From the NCBI GenBank assembly GCA_028870615.1, contig JAGWPH010000287.1:1-11923 (forward strand): 11,923 nt of DNA. The letters are read 5' to 3'. The position numbers and the translations under genes were made by a program. A model generated the notes under the pieces. The model was not told where the DNA came from and ran no database searches. It saw only the letters and a program-made list of their open reading frames with translations. Positions 8,200 to 11,923 of this stretch are shown in pieces; position 1 is the first letter of the stretch, and the number at the start of each line of letters is the position of its first letter. This DNA is from Betaproteobacteria bacterium (GTDB lineage: Bacteria > Pseudomonadota > Gammaproteobacteria > Burkholderiales > Ferrovaceae).

Positions 8200-9192
8200 T
8201 CATGCTTGCCACAGCGGCTGCTCCTCCATCAGCGCGATCTGCTCACGCAATTCCAGAATGCGGTCTTGCCAGTAACGTTGGGTATTGAACCATGGGAAGG
8301 CCTGTTTGAAAGCAGGATCATCCCAGCGTTGTGCCAGCCATGCGGAATAATGTATCAGACGCAGGGTGCGCAACGCTTCAATGAGATGCAATTCACGTTC
8401 ATCAAAATCATAAAAATCTTCGTATCCGGACAGTACGTCGCCCAATTGCCGCACCATATCGGCACGCTCTCCAGATAACAGCATCCACAAATCCTGCACT
8501 GCAGGCCCCATGCGGCTATCGTCAAAATCCACAAAGTGCGGGCCGTCGTCTGTCCATAGAACGTTTCCCGGGTGGCAATCACCATGCAGGCGCAACGCCC
8601 GCACTTTTCCTGCGCGCTCAAAGCAGTAGCGCACACCCTCCAGTGCCTGATTCACCACACTGGTATAGGCCGACAGCAAATCACCTGGAATGAAATCATG
8701 CGCAAGGAGGTAATCGCGTGGTGCCACACCAAACGTCCCGATATTGAGTTCAGGACGATGTTCAAAGGGCTTGAGTGTTCCAATGGCATGGATGCGTCCG
8801 AGAAAACGCCCCATCCACTCCAGAGTTTGGCGGTCTTCAAGTTCAGGTGCCCGGCCACCATGTTTTGGAGAAACTGAAAAACGAAACCCCTCGAAGGTAT
8901 GCAGCGTTTTGCCCTCAAGCGCCAGTGCTGGAACCACGGGTATTTCGCGCTCCGCCAGTTCCTGCAGGAAAGCATGCTCTTCAAGGATGGCTGCATCCTT
9001 CCACCGTGCCGGGCGATAGAACTTCGCCACCAGCGGCGTGCCCTGCTCCATTCCCACTTGATAGACCCGGTTCTCATAGCTATTGAGCGCCAGCAGGCGA
9101 CCGTCACTGCGAAAGCCCAGGCTTTCCAGCGCGTTCAGTACACAATCAGGGGTCAGTGCGGCGTAGGCGGGTGTCACCAGAAAATCAGACAC
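8200..9192 (-). CDS. srkA: Stress response kinase SrkA (YihE-type serine/threonine kinase)
   Basis: The 330-residue protein resembles E. coli SrkA (328 residues) along its whole length. It is a cytoplasmic protein kinase with an aminoglycoside-phosphotransferase fold, linked to survival under envelope and oxidative stress. NSYENRVYQ is at about 37-45, the ATP-lysine region VAKFYRPARW at 55-64, the catalytic loop HGDCHPGN at 203-210 (Asp205), and the metal-binding VDFDD at 221-225 (Asp222). PAVQDLWMLL and the C-terminal FPWF also match. The start at 9192 is GTG, not ATG. It is preferred because the family N-terminus (PDCVLNALESLGF) begins just after it and the next Met is inside the kinase lobe. 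It overlaps the stop of the upstream tusE-like gene by 8 bases, and only a GGGG run directly abuts the start, so translation is probably coupled. Confidence 0.93.
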   Translation of the reverse strand: MSDFLVTPAYAALTPDCVLNALESLGFRSDGRLLALNSYENRVYQVGMEQGTPLVAKFYRPARWKDAAILEEHAFLQELAEREIPVVPALALEGKTLHTFEGFRFSVSPKHGGRAPELEDRQTLEWMGRFLGRIHAIGTLKPFEHRPELNIGTFGVAPRDYLLAHDFIPGDLLSAYTSVVNQALEGVRYCFERAGKVRALRLHGDCHPGNVLWTDDGPHFVDFDDSRMGPAVQDLWMLLSGERADMVRQLGDVLSGYEDFYDFDERELHLIEALRTLRLIHYSAWLAQRWDDPAFKQAFPWFNTQRYWQDRILELREQIALMEEQPLWQA

Positions 9193-9493
9193 ACCCCGTA
9201 GGTTTCGGTAAACCTCCGTACTTGGTGATGGGTTTCATCGGCCCAGTCATCCAGAGCTCAAATATGCTTTTCTGCTCTTCACCGACATACTTGGCAAATT
9301 TACGAATTGGCGGCACGCTGGCCACATCCTCGTAATATTCACGGGCCTTCATTATGTGCGCCCATTTCGCGTCATCCAGTGCGTAGTTATCGGCTTCTGC
9401 CATGGCACGCCCAATTTCCGGTGTCCAGATGGACATGTCCAAAAGGTATCCATCGCCATCGCGTTCCGGAATTTCCATGGATGACTTCCTCAT
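9185..9493 (-). CDS. tusE: TusE/DsrC-family sulfur-relay protein, single-cysteine type
   Basis: A small protein of about 102 residues. The C-terminus YGGLPKPTGCV is the signature arm of the DsrC/TusE family, with the reactive cysteine in the penultimate position. The body also fits: DGDGYLLDMSIWTPEIGRAM, then ALDDAKWAHIMKAREYY and PPIRKFAKYV. The second DsrC cysteine, 11 residues before the terminal one, is Thr here as in E. coli TusE. The role is therefore more likely persulfide transfer (for example in tRNA 2-thiouridine synthesis) than dissimilatory sulfite chemistry. Start choice: the ATG at 9493 has GAGG (complement of 9499-9502) five bases upstream. The ATG at 9478, with AGGAAG six bases upstream (complement of 9485-9490), would give 97 residues and is nearly as good. 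A longer TTG start at 9526 is unlikely. The family is certain; tusE versus another DsrC-like subtype is less so. Confidence 0.85.
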   Translation of the reverse strand: MRKSSMEIPERDGDGYLLDMSIWTPEIGRAMAEADNYALDDAKWAHIMKAREYYEDVASVPPIRKFAKYVGEEQKSIFELWMTGPMKPITKYGGLPKPTGCV

Positions 9494-9517
9494 CGTTGCC
9501 TCACTCATTAGACCGGA

Positions 9518-9546
9518 ATTGGACAATACTCAAGAAGAATTGTCAA
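9518..9546 (-). promoter_or_regulatory. Candidate promoter and inverted repeat upstream of tusE-srkA
   Basis: On the minus strand a perfect TTGACA (9546-9541) is followed after 17 bases by TCCAAT (9523-9518, four of six to the -10 consensus), with a predicted start near 9511. A perfect inverted repeat GACAAT-N11-ATTGTC (9522-9527 and 9539-9544) overlaps both promoter boxes and could be an operator or partly chance from the -35 sequence. A start near 9511 supports the ATG choices at 9493 or 9478 for the gene below. Confidence 0.4.
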
Positions 9547-9621
9547 ACCTGACCTGTTGACGGCATGCAGGCATTGGCTGGCCGGAATATCACGCAGTAG
9601 TCATTCCTGCAGGGAACCCGC

Positions 9622-10170
9622 TTAACTCATCCGAACAATATTTGTAGGAATCTGATCAATGCTGTATTGGTTCTTTTCTTCCCAGTACTGTCTCAACCCC
9701 ACCTCGCCTCTTTTGTCTGCCCAATCGCTGAGTTGCTTGCGATCTTCCTCGTAGGAAAAATAGGGAACCCCCATTCCACAAGACGCCTGTACGAGATCAA
9801 TCGAGAAATCAAAAATCTGGCGCGCTCCGGGCAATGGCTTAAACATCGAAAACCGTTCTGCCCATCCCGGCTTATTTCTGTGAATGACTGTTGCATTACC
9901 ATACAGCCGAAGGATCAACGGGGGCCCTTCGAACGCACAAAACATGAGTGTCATGCGGGGCTGACGTTGAATATGAGCGGAAGTTTCATTCCCGCTGCCC
10001 GTAACACTCAACCACAGGGCCCGGTTGCTGTTCAAAACCCGAAACGTATCCATCCCTTTGGGAGAAATGTTCACGCGGCTGTCTGCCGTAGCCGTCCCCA
10101 CAAAGAAGATTTTCTGTTTGGCAATAAACGTTATATGCCCTTCTGACAATGCTTCGTAGCGCTTACTCAT
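9622..10170 (-). CDS. Pyridoxamine 5'-phosphate oxidase-like (PNPOx split-barrel) family protein
   Basis: The 182-residue protein carries the split-barrel flavin-binding fold in its N-terminal half: FFVGTATADSRVNISPKGMD (about 22-41), WLSVTGSGNETSAHI (about 53-67), and RMTLMFCAFEGPPLILRLYG (about 72-91). These blocks are typical of uncharacterised PNPOx-family proteins (PF01243 type), which bind FMN or similar cofactors. It lacks the C-terminal substrate-binding region expected of true PdxH, so vitamin B6 synthesis should not be assumed. The tail (SYEEDRKQLSDWADKRGEVGLRQYW) is also common in this subgroup. The ATG at 10170 has GAGG six bases upstream. It lies 48 bp after the leuA stop in the same direction with no terminator seen, so the two may be cotranscribed. 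The actual reaction is unknown. Confidence 0.85.
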   Translation of the reverse strand: MSKRYEALSEGHITFIAKQKIFFVGTATADSRVNISPKGMDTFRVLNSNRALWLSVTGSGNETSAHIQRQPRMTLMFCAFEGPPLILRLYGNATVIHRNKPGWAERFSMFKPLPGARQIFDFSIDLVQASCGMGVPYFSYEEDRKQLSDWADKRGEVGLRQYWEEKNQYSIDQIPTNIVRMS

Positions 10171-10218
10171 GTCTTTCCTCGACGAATGGCTGACGGCGAA
10201 TGATTTTGGCCCTTTTAC

Positions 10219-11916
10219 TCAAGCGGACAGTGTTTGCCGTTCAACGAAGGCATCTAATCCCAGACGGTTGACCCCTCCTACCAGCGCCTTGATGGAAGCG
10301 GTCACAATATTGGCATCCATACCAACACCGTAGCATTCGACGCCACTTCCGGAGCAAGTTACCTCCATGAAAGCACAGGCCTGGGCATTGCCACCTTCCA
10401 TACTCTTCCCCATGGAGCGTTCTTCATAGCTACGGACTTGAAGATTGATGCCGAGAGTCCCTAGCGCATGCACAGCCGCATCAATCGGGCCGTTACCTTC
10501 ACCGGTTAACAAATGGACCATCCCCTTTGCTTCCACGGTCAAGCGAATCCCCTGGACGCTACCGTGTTCGAATAGATGGTGCTCCAAATAGCGTACCGGC
10601 GTGACTGGTGCGAGATAGTCGTCGGAGAACAGTTGCCAGATCTGTGCAGCGCTCACCTCTCCGCCGTGGGCATCCGTATGGCGCTGCACCGCACTGGAAA
10701 ATTCTACCTGCAGGCGGCGTGGCAGCACCAGGCCGTATTCCGTTTCCAGCAAGTAGGCGATGCCTCCTTTACCGGACTGGCTGTTGACCCTGATCACTGA
10801 ATCATAACTGCGGCCCACATCAGCCGGATCAATGGGAAGGTAAGGAATGCTCCAGAGCCCCTCAGTCTGCCGAACGGCAAAGCCTTTTTTGATCGCATCC
10901 TGGTGCGAACCCGAGAAGGCCGTGAAAACCAGGTCGCCGACATAGGGATGGCGTGGATGAATGGGCAACTGGTTGCAGTGCTCCACGGTCCGCGCAACCG
11001 CATTGATATCCGAAAAATCAAGGCCTGGAGACACTCCTTGGGTGTAAAGATTGAGCGCCAGTGTCACGATATCCACATTTCCGGTGCGCTCCCCGTTGCC
11101 GAAAAGGCAGCCCTCCACCCGATCCGCGCCGGCCATCACTGCAAGCTCTGCAGCCGCCACGGCTGTCCCGCGATCGTTGTGGGGGTGAACACTGAGAACC
11201 ACACTGTCGCGGCGCGCAAGGTGGCGATGCATCCACTCAATCTGGTCGGCATATATGTTGGGGGTTGCCGCCTCCACTGTGGCTGGTAAATTGAGGATGA
11301 CCTTGTTGTCCGGGGTTGCCTGCCAAGCTGCTGTCACGGCATTGCAGATTTCGAGCGCAAAATCGAGTTCCGTCGAAGAAAAAGTTTCAGGGCTGTATTC
11401 AAGGACCCATTCCGTTCCTGGCTGTTCCGAGGCAAGGTATTTGACCAGGTGTACGGATGAAACTGCCATTTCCACAACCTCCATTCGGCTCATCCCAAAA
11501 ACGACCTCGCGAAATGGTTTTGAAGTGGCGTTGTAAACATGGACGATGGCCCGGCGCGCCCCTTTAAGCGAGTCCATGGTGCGCCGGATCAGATGTTCAC
11601 GGGCTTGGGTCAAAACTTCGATGGTGACATCCCTGGGGATGTGATCGCCTTCAATCAATTGGCGTACGAAATCGAAGTCCGTCTGGGATGCCGAGGGAAA
11701 TGCAACTTCGATTTCTTTAAAGCCAATGGCACATAAGGTGCGGAACATGCGCATTTTGCGATCAGCGTTCATCGGTTCGAAAAGAGCCTGGTTGCCGTCA
11801 CGAAGGTCGGTACTCATCCAGATCGGCGGCGCGGTGATGGTTTGGTTGGGCCATTGCCTGTCCACAAGCCCGATCGCCGGAAACGGGGTGTACTTGCTGG
11901 ATGGATCTTTCAACAT
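10219..11916 (-). CDS. leuA: 2-isopropylmalate synthase LeuA, long form
   Basis: It condenses acetyl-CoA with 2-oxoisovalerate, the first committed step of leucine synthesis. At 565 residues it is the long form rather than the roughly 510-520 residue E. coli type. The N-terminus [17 protein letters not shown] and then [15 protein letters not shown] (about 35-49, with metal/catalytic Arg39-Asp40) match that subfamily. [18 protein letters not shown] contains the metal-binding His244 and His246, and [17 protein letters not shown] follows. Residues from about 440 to the end form the C-terminal regulatory (LeuA dimer) domain, ending in GGVNRLG and a short tail, which in relatives binds leucine for feedback inhibition. 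The start at 11916 matches family N-termini, but any ribosome site and promoter lie mostly beyond the window edge. It is probably the first gene of the minus-strand group. Confidence 0.95.
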   Translation of the reverse strand: MLKDPSSKYTPFPAIGLVDRQWPNQTITAPPIWMSTDLRDGNQALFEPMNADRKMRMFRTLCAIGFKEIEVAFPSASQTDFDFVRQLIEGDHIPRDVTIEVLTQAREHLIRRTMDSLKGARRAIVHVYNATSKPFREVVFGMSRMEVVEMAVSSVHLVKYLASEQPGTEWVLEYSPETFSSTELDFALEICNAVTAAWQATPDNKVILNLPATVEAATPNIYADQIEWMHRHLARRDSVVLSVHPHNDRGTAVAAAELAVMAGADRVEGCLFGNGERTGNVDIVTLALNLYTQGVSPGLDFSDINAVARTVEHCNQLPIHPRHPYVGDLVFTAFSGSHQDAIKKGFAVRQTEGLWSIPYLPIDPADVGRSYDSVIRVNSQSGKGGIAYLLETEYGLVLPRRLQVEFSSAVQRHTDAHGGEVSAAQIWQLFSDDYLAPVTPVRYLEHHLFEHGSVQGIRLTVEAKGMVHLLTGEGNGPIDAAVHALGTLGINLQVRSYEERSMGKSMEGGNAQACAFMEVTCSGSGVECYGVGMDANIVTASIKALVGGVNRLGLDAFVERQTLSA

Positions 11917-11923
11917 GGTCGCA

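Noticed and set aside
9494..9526. TTG start at 9526 for the TusE/DsrC-like gene
   Set aside because: It would begin upstream of the predicted transcription start near 9511 and adds residues not expected in the family; ATG codons at 9493 and 9478 both have ribosome sites.
9606..9613. Palindrome CCTGCAGG downstream of the PNPOx-like gene as a terminator
   Set aside because: It has no loop and no T-run on the relevant strand; the 75 bases between this gene and the next promoter show no convincing terminator.
1..11923. A novel defence, mobile or biosynthetic system
   Set aside because: Every sizeable frame belongs to a known metabolic, regulatory or housekeeping family, and there are no repeats, recombinases or clusters of unknown genes.

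Overview
The window looks like an ordinary chromosomal stretch of a proteobacterium with GC content in the mid-50s by eye. It is most likely a betaproteobacterium, or a gammaproteobacterium with a similar lifestyle. This rests on the gene families present (PrpB/PrpC/PrpD, AcnA-type aconitase, SrkA, a TusE/DsrC-family protein), on Shine-Dalgarno sites before most genes and on tight operon packing. I cannot name a genus. There are no insertion sequences, tRNA or rRNA genes, CRISPR arrays or phage genes.

Left half (1-8173): a methylcitrate-cycle locus. A GntR/HutC-type regulator with a UTRA domain reads leftward off the window edge. Divergent from it is a tight five-gene operon, prpB-prpC-prpD-acnA-mdh, with gaps of -4, 26, 20 and 27 nt, closed by a strong rho-independent terminator. 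PrpC joins propionyl-CoA to oxaloacetate. PrpD dehydrates 2-methylcitrate to 2-methyl-cis-aconitate. AcnA rehydrates this to 2-methylisocitrate, and PrpB cleaves it to pyruvate and succinate. Mdh makes oxaloacetate from malate, so once succinate dehydrogenase and fumarase (not in this window) turn succinate into malate, the acceptor is regenerated and the cycle closes. No propionyl-CoA synthetase (prpE), acnD or prpF is present. The 166-bp divergent spacer holds a good sigma70 promoter for prpB, with an AT-rich palindrome just upstream that is the best candidate operator.

Right half (8200-11916): four genes on the minus strand, convergent with the prp operon. In transcription order they are a long-form leuA (2-isopropylmalate synthase), a PNPOx-like flavin-fold protein, a single-cysteine TusE/DsrC-family sulfur carrier, and srkA (YihE-type stress kinase). 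The last two overlap by 8 nt, and srkA begins with GTG. A candidate promoter with an inverted repeat precedes the TusE-like gene, so tusE-srkA is probably its own transcription unit.

I found no convincing undescribed system. The points most worth a second look are the mdh-containing methylcitrate operon under a GntR-type regulator, the candidate switch in the divergent spacer, and the translationally overlapping tusE-srkA pair.
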